NCBI GenBank assembly: GCA_937896105.1
Contig: CALBKR010000413.1
Span: 1 to 15,568, forward strand
From: an uncultured Bacteroidales bacterium
Lineage (GTDB): Bacteria; Bacteroidota; Bacteroidia; Bacteroidales; Bacteroidaceae
Reading direction: 5' to 3'
DNA: 15,568 nucleotides
Shown here piece after piece: positions 1 to 7,417 of this stretch. Made by a program: the position numbers and the translations under genes. The first letter of the stretch is position 1. The number at the start of each line of letters is the position of its first letter. The notes beneath the pieces are model-generated. The model worked only from the letters and a program-made list of their open reading frames with translations, did no database searches and was not told where the DNA came from.

Positions 1-60
1 GTGCTTCTCGCGACCATTGCTGCTCGCTCATCGAGCTTTTGGTCAATTACTTGACCAAAA
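1..60 (-). repeat. Partial copy of the 110-bp hairpin repeat, downstream of the first M60 gene
   Basis: Read on the minus strand, the sequence after the stop of the first protease gene (TTGACCAAAAGCTCGATGAG and on to the window edge) matches the 110-bp units at 11305-11524 with only a few differences over about 50 nt. It lies in the same orientation relative to the upstream gene as the units that follow the large secreted-protein gene. The copy is cut by the window edge, so whether the full unit or more than one unit is present cannot be seen. Confidence 0.85.
37..60 (-). promoter_or_regulatory. Perfect 10-bp palindrome spanning the stop codon of the first M60 gene
   Basis: Arms TTTTGGTCAA (37-46) and TTGACCAAAA (51-60) are perfect reverse complements around a 4-nt centre. 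In the mRNA the stem would be closed by a GUAA (GNRA-type) tetraloop that contains the first bases of the UAA stop, and the 5' arm is the codons for the Val-Leu-Val-Lys tail. There is no T-run after it, so it is not by itself a standard intrinsic terminator. It may protect the 3' end or be part of the repeat element. Confidence 0.8.
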
Positions 61-2761
61 CCTTTTTCCCATTGATAATATATACACCCTTATTGGGGGT
101 CTCTACTTTTCTTCCTGTCAAGTCGTAAATGCTTTCACTCTTCTGCTCGTCAAGCACCTCGTCAACTGCAGTGTTGTTCTGCTCCACGCAACGTATGCCC
201 CAAGTCGCTGCATTGACAAGTTCTGTGGCTGCATAGATGTTGTAGTTGTTGACATCCATTGCAAGATACAAAGTCCCGTTCTGGGTAGTGAAATAGACTG
301 TTCCGTTGTCAAGGTAATTCGCCTTGAACACCCAGGCACTCTCCTTGCTCGTTCCGTTACAAGATGTACCATTGTTTGCCATATCATTTATGTACAGGCC
401 ATTCTTGTTCTTTATGTAGTAGTGGTGCGGCGTGCCGGTGCTCTCTACCAACCAGCGCTTGTTCGGTGATGTGTTTGCCATCTGTGCGGTAGTGTAGCAC
501 TTCAAGCCATATTTGTCATAGCACATTCCGTAGGCTCTCTTCTCGCCATTGGTGAAAGTGTACACATCAAGTTCCTTCAAGTAGGCGCGTGCCGCAGGGT
601 CACTCTTCAATGCATCCATCTCCTCCTCGAGCAACTCTATCCACTCCTTGTAGCTGTGCTTGCTTGTGTCCTTGTTGTCGGCAGCAGCTTTAGCCTCGTT
701 ATAGAGAGCCTCCAATTCTGCAAGCGCGTCGGTGTAGAAATATCCAATCTCCTTGCCGGTAGTGGTGGTCTTGCTCATCAGTCCCTTGGCCGTTGTCAAT
801 ACGGCGTTCAGAGCCTCAATCTGCATCTCCTCGCTTTCGCCATCCATAGCATCAGGAACAACGTAGTCTGTTCCGTCGGCCTGCGCTGCAACAACCTTTA
901 TCTCCGCATTGGCGTGTGCTGTGGGTACTGTGAGCTGGTATTCGTTGTTGAAATCGAGCAACTCGCCGGTTTCGGCATTCAGCAGAATGAAGCCGAGAGC
1001 ACCTTTGGCATTCTCCTCCTGCTTTATAGTGATGTTGTTGCCCTTTCTCACAAAGTAATATCCTTGTGCCTTTACTGTCTCGTCGATGTAATCCTCCCAC
1101 TGGCCAACCTTGCCCATCTCGCCCACTTTGAACTCATCATTGAAATCTATTCTGTATCCATCGACACCGTCGGTACGTTTCGATGGTTTTATGCGATCCT
1201 CGATGAACATAAGGTGCCATCCCTTTGTCTTGTACTGTTGCATACGTTCACGGCTTGCCTTGGCGTCCTGCTCGGTAAGCGTAACGATGTATGTCCCATA
1301 GTCGCCGATATTGGCTTCATTCATCGGCTCGAAGAATCCCCAGGCATCAAAGAAACCGCTGAGGTCCATTTGTGCAATCTCGCAACACTTCTCGGCAAAT
1401 TTCAATTGGTCTTTGTTTGCATCGGTGTAATATCCCTTGGTAAGAGGGTCTTGTCGCAACGCCTCAAACAGGCGAGGGTAGAACGTTGTGTCTTTGCCTG
1501 CTGCGTGGAAATAGAGGAACAATTGGTAGAACATACGCGATTTGCCTATGACATTTTCGCGAAGCGGGAACGCAACTTTGTTCTTGAAATCATTGCGGCA
1601 GTCGGCCACGCCCACGCCGCGCGTGGTGCTTTTGCCTACATTGAACAACTGTACATTTGAGAACAGGTTATTGCTGGCTTCTGTGCAGGATACAATATTT
1701 ATGGCACCTTGGTTTATGTGTCCGATTTCGTGAGCCGGCCCCCACATCTGTCCGGGGTTTGCATATACTGTGTTCCAAGGGAGTATATCCTTTATAGTCC
1801 CGTGTTCATAATATGTATAGTTGCTTGTTGCATACATATACATATTCTCATAGCCGTCCCGTGCCATCAGCAGTGCATTCCAACGGTCGTAATATTTATC
1901 TACACCCATAAGCTCGTGCTGCCATGCGAGACATTGGTCCCACCAGCCAATAGCATCGGTAATGGTGTTGGGGCATACACTTCTTATATTGTCGAGTTCC
2001 ATATGAAACATCACCCTTTGACCCTTAACCTGCACGCTGTAGTGCTTGAAATGGTTAGCAAGCATATCACGCCAGTCCTCGTCCGTGTGGCGGCGTGTAT
2101 CGAAATAGCCATTTACATCACCTCCCTCGATGTGCACCTTTATATTCCCATAATCGGCAAGTCTTTTGCTTGTAGATGTTGTGTCGGTGTTTACGGCATA
2201 CCCGATGAATAGCATAGCATCGGGTTGTGTAACGGTTATCATATTCACGCCACGTGTCAGGTATTTCTCCGAGTTGTACGCATTATAGTCTGTGTACGGT
2301 TCATTTTTTACAATCTCCATCAACTTCAGCATCATTCCCGAAGGCAGGTCATCGTTTACAAAAACCAATAAGGTATCGCCGGTTGTAGCAGTTATTCCGG
2401 TAGGGTTTTGCAGGTAGCTGTATTGGTAAGTCTTCAGCTCTACACTCCAACTGTATACGTTGCCGTATGGCTCATACTCCGCTACGCGGAACTCTTTTTC
2501 ACGTGGAGCCCAGCTGTTGTTTTTAGCCTTGAGGGCAATGTTAAGGAACTCTTTTGGGAGGTCGCTGTAGTAGTTGAGCAACTGTTCATCGCTCATAGCA
2601 TTATATGGAGATTTTAATTCACTGCAAGTGCCGTCAGTGAATATTTCCTTGAATATTGCATAATAGTCCTTGACATTCTCTTTGGTAAGTTTGCTTTGTG
2701 CTGTAACGTTCGCAGTTATAGCCAGAGCGACAAATAATAGCAGTAGATTTCTTAATTTCAT
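47..2761 (-). CDS. Secreted M60-family (enhancin/mucin-type) zinc metallopeptidase, 904 aa
   Basis: Likely a secreted gluzincin of the M60/PF13402 family, whose known members cleave mucins and other O-glycoproteins. A signal peptide covers residues 1-22 (Lys/Arg start, Leu-rich core, Ala-Gln end) with no lipobox Cys. The catalytic motif HEIGH is at 344-348, with a candidate third zinc ligand Glu361, 13 residues after the last His, as expected for HExxH-x(8-28)-E. Gly-Pro before the motif and the Asn-Gln after it also fit. A FIVAR-like helical segment follows at about 643-720, then a beta-rich possibly trefoil-like module at about 735-860, and a C-terminal tail (877-904) with Tyr-Asp-Leu-Thr-Gly-Arg and a terminal KKVLVK, resembling a T9SS-type sorting tail. 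It is a paralog of the frameshifted gene upstream (3091-7024), and apparently intact. ATG at 2761 is chosen because it gives the signal peptide. A promoter lies at 2793-2823. Mucin as substrate is inferred from the family only. Confidence 0.9.
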   Translation of the reverse strand: MKLRNLLLLFVALAITANVTAQSKLTKENVKDYYAIFKEIFTDGTCSELKSPYNAMSDEQLLNYYSDLPKEFLNIALKAKNNSWAPREKEFRVAEYEPYGNVYSWSVELKTYQYSYLQNPTGITATTGDTLLVFVNDDLPSGMMLKLMEIVKNEPYTDYNAYNSEKYLTRGVNMITVTQPDAMLFIGYAVNTDTTSTSKRLADYGNIKVHIEGGDVNGYFDTRRHTDEDWRDMLANHFKHYSVQVKGQRVMFHMELDNIRSVCPNTITDAIGWWDQCLAWQHELMGVDKYYDRWNALLMARDGYENMYMYATSNYTYYEHGTIKDILPWNTVYANPGQMWGPAHEIGHINQGAINIVSCTEASNNLFSNVQLFNVGKSTTRGVGVADCRNDFKNKVAFPLRENVIGKSRMFYQLFLYFHAAGKDTTFYPRLFEALRQDPLTKGYYTDANKDQLKFAEKCCEIAQMDLSGFFDAWGFFEPMNEANIGDYGTYIVTLTEQDAKASRERMQQYKTKGWHLMFIEDRIKPSKRTDGVDGYRIDFNDEFKVGEMGKVGQWEDYIDETVKAQGYYFVRKGNNITIKQEENAKGALGFILLNAETGELLDFNNEYQLTVPTAHANAEIKVVAAQADGTDYVVPDAMDGESEEMQIEALNAVLTTAKGLMSKTTTTGKEIGYFYTDALAELEALYNEAKAAADNKDTSKHSYKEWIELLEEEMDALKSDPAARAYLKELDVYTFTNGEKRAYGMCYDKYGLKCYTTAQMANTSPNKRWLVESTGTPHHYYIKNKNGLYINDMANNGTSCNGTSKESAWVFKANYLDNGTVYFTTQNGTLYLAMDVNNYNIYAATELVNAATWGIRCVEQNNTAVDEVLDEQKSESIYDLTGRKVETPNKGVYIINGKKVLVK

Positions 2762-2792
2762 ATTTCCAGTCAGTTAAATGTTTTTTACAGGC

Positions 2793-2823
2793 CAAAAATA
2801 CATTTTTTTTATTTAAAATACAA
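2793..2823 (-). promoter_or_regulatory. Bacteroidetes-type promoter for the first M60 gene
   Basis: On the minus strand, TTG (complement of 2821-2823) is followed after 20 nt by TATTTTTG (complement of 2793-2800), a match to the Bacteroidetes -33/-7 consensus TTG-N19/20-TAnnTTTG. It would leave a short leader of about 25 nt before the ATG at 2761. The assignment rests on the motif alone. Confidence 0.6.
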
Positions 2824-2843
2824 GAATGGGTTTACCTTATATA

Positions 2844-2895
2844 TAATATACACTTGCAGGGATAGGGTACTCCCTGTCCCTGCAAGTGTATATTA
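2844..2895. repeat. 24-bp near-perfect inverted repeat with 4-nt loop, upstream of the M60 promoter
   Basis: Left arm 2844-2867 and right arm 2872-2895 pair over 24 bp; the only non-Watson-Crick pair is T2863 with G2876. The loop is TACT. The core of each arm is CACTTGCAGGGA. There is no T-run on either side, so it is a poor intrinsic terminator. Its outer edge lies about 20 bp upstream of the -33 element of the promoter at 2793-2823, a position that suits a regulator site. A mobile inverted-repeat element or a transcript-stabilising hairpin are alternatives. Confidence 0.8.
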
Positions 2896-3043
2896 TGGTA
2901 AAAATGGAATTCAGAGCAATGGTCTCAGCCAACATCGCGCTGTTGCTTCTGCATTAATTGTCCTGCCCCTAAGTCCCCTTAGCCCACGCGGCACCACTGA
3001 TGCGGTGCTTCGCGTGACCTATCGCTGTTCGTGCGCTCGAGCT
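2896..3043 (-). repeat. Intergenic region with a diverged copy of the hairpin repeat
   Basis: No gene is visible here. Read on the minus strand after the terminator of the second protease gene, the sequence (AGCTCGAGCGCACGAACAGC onward) resembles the 110-bp units elsewhere in the window in order and content, but it is strongly diverged. It contains an imperfect hairpin at 2985-3016 with arms CACGC-g-GCACC and GGTGC-ttc-GCGTG, which corresponds in position to the GCACG...CGTGC hairpin of the 110-bp unit. Homology is by eye and moderate. Confidence 0.45.
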
Positions 3044-3103
3044 ACTTGTAAAGTAAAAGAAATGGCGACCTTACGGCCGCCATTTTACTTTTACTTTACA
3101 AGT
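3044..3103 (-). terminator. Long bipartite hairpin/terminator overlapping the 3' end of the second M60 gene
   Basis: The outer stem is 16 perfect base pairs (ACTTGTAAAGTAAAAG at 3044-3059 with its complement at 3088-3103). The inner stem is 11 bp (3060-3070 with 3075-3085) with one G-U wobble, and a 2-nt bulge separates them. In minus-strand RNA the loop is GUAA, a GNRA tetraloop, and the inner stem is the same GGCGGCC/GGTCGCC hairpin seen after the gene at 7418-11239. The arm at 3088-3103 includes the Leu-Val-Lys codons and the stop. The T-rich stretch after the inner stem fits a terminator on the minus strand. Confidence 0.8.
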
Positions 3104-6100
3104 ACCTTTTTACCATTCTGGATAAAGATACCGCGTGTCGGGTTCTGTACTCTGCGGCCGCTGAGGTCGTAGATTGCACTGTTGCCGTCAGCCTCGGGAA
3201 GCACGCTCTCGATGCTTGTGATAATATCGGCAACCTCCTTGTTGGTCTCAATTAGAGCAATGTCGAGTCTCCAATATGTCTTGGTACTCGAAATGTTCAT
3301 ATATGTACCTGTATCGTAGATTGTCTTTCCGCCTGATGTCAGGAGCAAGCCTCCTGCCTTTGTGTCGTATGTGACGGTAACGGGCAGGTAATCCTCCTCG
3401 GCCGATGTGTGGATTTTGTTTGTACCGTTCTTGTACATAAATCCTTCGTTGCCGGCATTGTAAACCTTGTACTCTCCGGCCTTGCCTGTAGATGCAAAGC
3501 TCCACAGTGCATAGTCGTCGACCTCGTCCGTCATCGCTACACGGTCTTTGTTGCTTGCGGATGAACCGCTGAATATGCTTGCGAACTTATCGTTCTTGTT
3601 GCTTATGAGGTAGTACCAAACAACTCTATCGCCCTTTGTTGCAATAGGTGCTGTTACAATGTACTTGCCCTCGATGTCGGCAAGCTGCTTGCGCAGTGTG
3701 TTCACAAATTTCTGCGTCTCAAGAGTTGTGGCACCCTCCATTTTCTCTGAAACCTCGTAGTATGTATCCAGGAGGTTGAGAGCGTATGTGTTGAGGTTGT
3801 TGTCTTTTACAATGATGTTCTCGTTGAAGATGTTCATTGTCTGCAGGCTGTCAAGGTTCAGAACCTCAGTGATAACCATGTTAGCCTCGGTTGCAAGTTC
3901 ATTGAGTGTGTTCTTGTAGAACTCAGCCGAGTTGTCCTCTACAATATCTACTCTCCACAGGGAATTCTTGTCGCTCACAGCCACACCAAGAACGGTGCCT
4001 CCGCTTATACCAATCGCTACATCAGGATTTTCAACTTGTGTAAAAAGTACCCAACCGTCGGCATCGTATCCAACATTGAACTTAACAGCATCTTCCTGTT
4101 CTTTTGTTTCAGTAAACACGTTGCCGTTCATTCCGATATTTGTAATGTAATATCCGCTGGATACATTTTTCATATAGTACTCCCCGGCTTTTCCTGCATA
4201 TTCTATTACCCAGTTGATGTCTCCTTGGTTTTTTACAGCTGTAGCTGTGGGGTAACCGCCGTCAAGGTAAAGTCCTCTATCGGGAGCGACGGCTTTTCTT
4301 GCTGTGAATGTTGCAGCCTCCTTGATTAGGATACGGGCATTCTCATTTTCAATGACTCTATTGCGCTCATCATCAAGCAACATACTCCACTCTGCGTATG
4401 AATATTTGCTTGTGTCGCCGTTGTTCTTTGCTGCCAATGCCTCGTTGTAGATTGCCTCAAGGTCGGCAATTGCCTCGGGGTAGTAGTAGCCTACAATGGT
4501 ATTGCTTGTAGCCTTCTTGCCGATGATGGCTTTGGCATTCAAGAGCGAACCTTCGAGTGCAGCCAGCTGCATCTCCTCTGGGCCTTGTGATGCGTGTGGA
4601 ACAATATAGTCGGTACCGTCGGCCTGAGCTGCGACAACCTTCAGGTTTGCAGTCTCGGCGCTTGCAGGAATATTCATCTCCTTTCTGTTTGTGAAAGAGA
4701 GCAGTTCGCCTGTGTCGGCATTGTAGAGCTTGAAACCGAGTGCGCCGCTTGCGCCTTCAGCCTCCTTGATTATTACCTTGCCTTTTGAAACGGCGTAGTA
4801 GTAACCCTGTGCCTTTACTGTCTCGTCGATGTAATCCATCCACTGTCCAAAATCACCAACCTCGCCAACGCGCTCTCCATCCCAGTCGGCATAGTTCGCA
4901 CGATAGCCTGTACCGTCGCAGAATGGGCTCTCCTTCCTTGGTGACTTGCGCACGCGGTCCTCGAGGAACATCAGGTGACCACCCTTCTTCTCATACTTCT
5001 GCATACGCGCCTTGCTTGCCTTGGCATCCTCCTCGAGCAGGTAAACCCAGTGGTGTCCATAGTCTCCTACAAAGCCGTTCTTGAATGGGATGAAGAAACC
5101 CCAAGCCTCGAAGAACTCGCTAAGGTCCATCTGCAGAATCTCGCAGCACGCCTCGGCGAATTTCAGTTGGTCATTAAGTGCATTTACAGAGTTCTTGTAG
5201 AAACCGTTTTCGTCCATCTCGTCCCTAGAACCTACGCTCCAGCCTACAAGGCGGTCATAGCGGAGCTTCTCGAACAGGCGTGGGTAGAAATCTGGGCATT
5301 TGCCGGCAGCGTGTGCATAGAGGAACAGCTGGAAGTACATACGTGTCATACTGAACAGTTTTGTTCCATATTGCCCTTCACCGCGCAATACATAAGGCAC
5401 CTTGTTCTCGAAGTCGAGAATCTGGTTATTCATATTGTTACCACGGCTCACGTGTGTACCCTGGTCAAAAATTGCAAAGTTTGTAAGCGCATTGTTACTT
5501 ACCTCGGATGTACCCACAATCTGGAACGCATACTGGTTGGTGTGGCCAATCTCGTGGTTAGGACCCCAAGAACTGCCGGCATCGGCAATAAGCAGGTCAT
5601 AGTTCACAATTGTGTTCAGAGTGTTGTTGTTGTAGTGAGTGCGGTATGCACTTGCGTCCATAAAGCCGTTGTCGTCACTCATAGCAAGCTGCTTGTTGTT
5701 TCTCCAAGCGTCATACTTGTCGAGAGCCATATAGTAGTTCTGACGGCTGTTCCAGAAATCCCAAAGACGCATAACACCCTCGATGTTGTCGGGGCACTCC
5801 TTGAGGAACTCGTATGTGCGGAAGTTGAGCACGGTAAGGTCACCGGCAGCCTGCAGCGCTGTGGGGTTCTTGAACATATTGTCGCGCATATACACCCAGT
5901 CCTCGTTGGTGTGGCCGCGCTCCTTGCTCCAGAAACCGTTCACGTAACCACCCTCGATATGTATCTTCACTGTAGGATAGTCGGCCAGTTTCTTGCCGTC
6001 GATAGCAGTCTCACAGACATAGCGGATGTAGAGCGAACCATCCTTGTTTGCACATGGAACAATGTTCAAGCCCTCCTTCAAAGGGGTGTCGTTTCCCCAG

Positions 6101-7024
6101 AACTTGGTGCTGGGCATCTCGGCAAGATCAATTGTAGTACCCTCGGGGATATCCTCTACAAACACATAGATAAAGCTCTTTGAGTCGCTTGTGCTTATAC
6201 CTGTAGGGTTGTTTATTAGCCAATGTGATACGGCGTGTCTGACCGCCACCCATTGACAGACCGGCCATACCGCGGTGAGCGGCATCGGTATATACACGGA
6301 ACTCCTTCTCGCGTGTAACGCTATCCCAAGCATTGTTCTTAATCTTGAGAACAGCCTGTTGCAAATCGGCAGGAACCCCCTCCAATGCAGCAACAACTTC
6401 GTCATCGCTCATTGCTGCATACTCGGCCTTGAGTATCGTGCAGGCATTGTCCTGGAACAGGTTCTCCACGGTAGCCTTTATTGTTGATGTGTTGTTGAGT
6501 GTTTTGCTGAAATCCTGATACTCAAGGTATGCAGCTGCCATCTCCTCCTCGGTAATGGCCACCTCTTCAAATATCCACTCTGTACCCGAAATCTCTTTAT
6601 CGCCGTAGCTCCAGGGTACAATGTTAGAGCTGCCGTCGCAGTGCATACCCCAGTTCTTTCCGGCTGTCAGGTCTATGTTGTAATGTCCTTTAAGTTTTTC
6701 ATTTTCCGTTACAGCAAACTGTGTCTCGGAGAGGCCTGTCTTCCACTGTACGTTGCGGCCGGCCTCGTATTGCACGTAGCGCTGTGTGTACACGTTCCGG
6801 ATTGTGAAACGGCCATCTTCGGCGGCTGTGAATTTCCACATCTCTTGATAGCTCTTTTCATCGCCTTTGGGTGCGCAGGAAAGGGTGTTCATTATCGGGC
6901 TTTCCGACATTACACTGCCGTACTTGCTGCTCACGATGCGATAAACCTTTCCGTTCTCAACCTGTGCCATTGCAAAGGTTGTCAGCATTACAAGGAATGC
7001 TGTGAGTAAAGATTTCAGTTTCAT
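3091..7024 (-). pseudogene. Frameshifted secreted M60-family metallopeptidase (about 1311 codons)
   Basis: The first reading frame (7024 to 6128, 298 aa) has a signal peptide (residues 1-20, ending Ala-Met-Ala), a beta-trefoil-like module (about 22-155) and the start of the M60 region up to Arg-Glu-Lys-Glu-Phe-Arg-Val (238-244). The second frame, open to 3091, resumes the M60 match at Asn-Asn-Pro-Thr-Gly-Ile (about 6213 downward). It carries HEIGH (codons at about 5542-5556) with Glu 13 residues later, a FIVAR-like helical segment, two more beta-rich modules and a tail ending KKVLVK. The span of 3934 nt is not a multiple of three. Between the frames, 6211-6292 encodes an esterase-like segment foreign to M60 proteins. 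As written, translation gives a 298-aa product without the catalytic site. ATGs at the head of the second frame (from 6405) overlap the first frame antiparallel in register only and give no signal peptide, so I do not take them as starts. A paralog lies at 47-2761. An assembly error remains possible. Confidence 0.85.
6211..6292 (-). other. 82-nt patch encoding an alpha/beta-hydrolase (PF00756-type esterase) nucleophile elbow inside the M60 gene
   Basis: In the upstream frame this stretch reads Tyr-Thr-Asp-Ala-Ala-His-Arg followed by GMAGLSMGGGQT and Arg-Arg-Ile-Thr-Leu-Ala-Asn-Lys. GLSMGG with the preceding His-Arg and following Gln-Thr is the Gly-x-Ser-x-Gly elbow typical of feruloyl/acetyl-xylan-type esterases in Bacteroidales. 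The M60 paralog has 25 unrelated residues at this place (from Ala-Glu-Tyr-Glu-Pro-Tyr to Tyr-Leu-Gln). M60 identity is clear on both sides: Phe-Arg-Val before, Asn-Pro-Thr-Gly-Ile after. The replacement is 82 nt against 75 in the paralog, which causes the frameshift. The junctions fall at plausible short homologies (codons for Phe-Arg-Val; GCTAATAAAC). Confidence 0.75.
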
Positions 7025-7123
7025 ATTACAAAAAAATTAAGGTTATTTTTTTCTTCGTTGTGTTACAGGCTCTTGGCTCCTTGTGGGTGTACGCTCCATT
7101 GTGTGCGTATGCCTGCATCGTGG

Positions 7124-7131
7124 CAAAGTTA
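7124..7131 (-). promoter_or_regulatory. Candidate -7 element for the second M60 gene
   Basis: On the minus strand this reads TAACTTTG, a match to the Bacteroidetes -7 consensus TAnnTTTG, about 100 nt upstream of the ATG at 7024. No good TTG is found 19-20 nt further upstream, so the call is weaker than the others in this window. Confidence 0.4.
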
Positions 7132-7247
7132 GAAAAAAAATCCTATTAATGGCGCTTTTTCCTTTATTTTTTATAATATAAGGTGTGAGAAGGCATTATG
7201 CTTTTGCAAAATCAACATTAAAATAATTAATTTTTCACACTTTTTTC

Positions 7248-7278
7248 TTGCGATTTCAAATAATTATTCCAACCTTTG
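7248..7278 (+). promoter_or_regulatory. Candidate promoter for the large secreted-protein gene
   Basis: TTG at 7248-7250 is followed after 20 nt by AACCTTTG (7271-7278), one mismatch from TAnnTTTG. It would give a leader of roughly 130 nt. A second possible -7 element, TATTTTTG at 7390-7397, lies close to the ATG with TTG about 21 nt upstream. The 393-bp gap from 7025 to 7417 holds these and the divergent promoter of the second M60 gene, and I see no further gene in it. Confidence 0.45.
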
Positions 7279-7417
7279 CGTGATATAATGCCATTCCTAT
7301 GCGAGGGATTTAATCGGTTGTTTCGTAACATACTGGAAATTACGGAAATAGCGGTTTCTTCGCTCTTGTGGCGTTGCTTGGAAATGATTTATTTTTGTTT
7401 TTTTTAATTCATTAATT

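Noticed and set aside
656..1660. Long plus-strand ORFs opposite the M60 genes (for example 656-1660 and 4975-6183)
   Set aside because: They mirror the opposite strand of clearly coding M60 frames, have Cys/Val-rich compositions without domain signals, and lack promoters or sensible starts.
6211..6292. A genuine esterase gene or bifunctional esterase-protease
   Set aside because: Only about 27 codons around the nucleophile elbow are present; no Asp/His partners or remaining alpha/beta-hydrolase core can be found on either side.
6128..6405. Programmed ribosomal frameshifting joining the two M60 frames
   Set aside because: No slippery heptamer with a downstream structure is evident, and the break coincides with foreign sequence, which points to a mutation or chimera.
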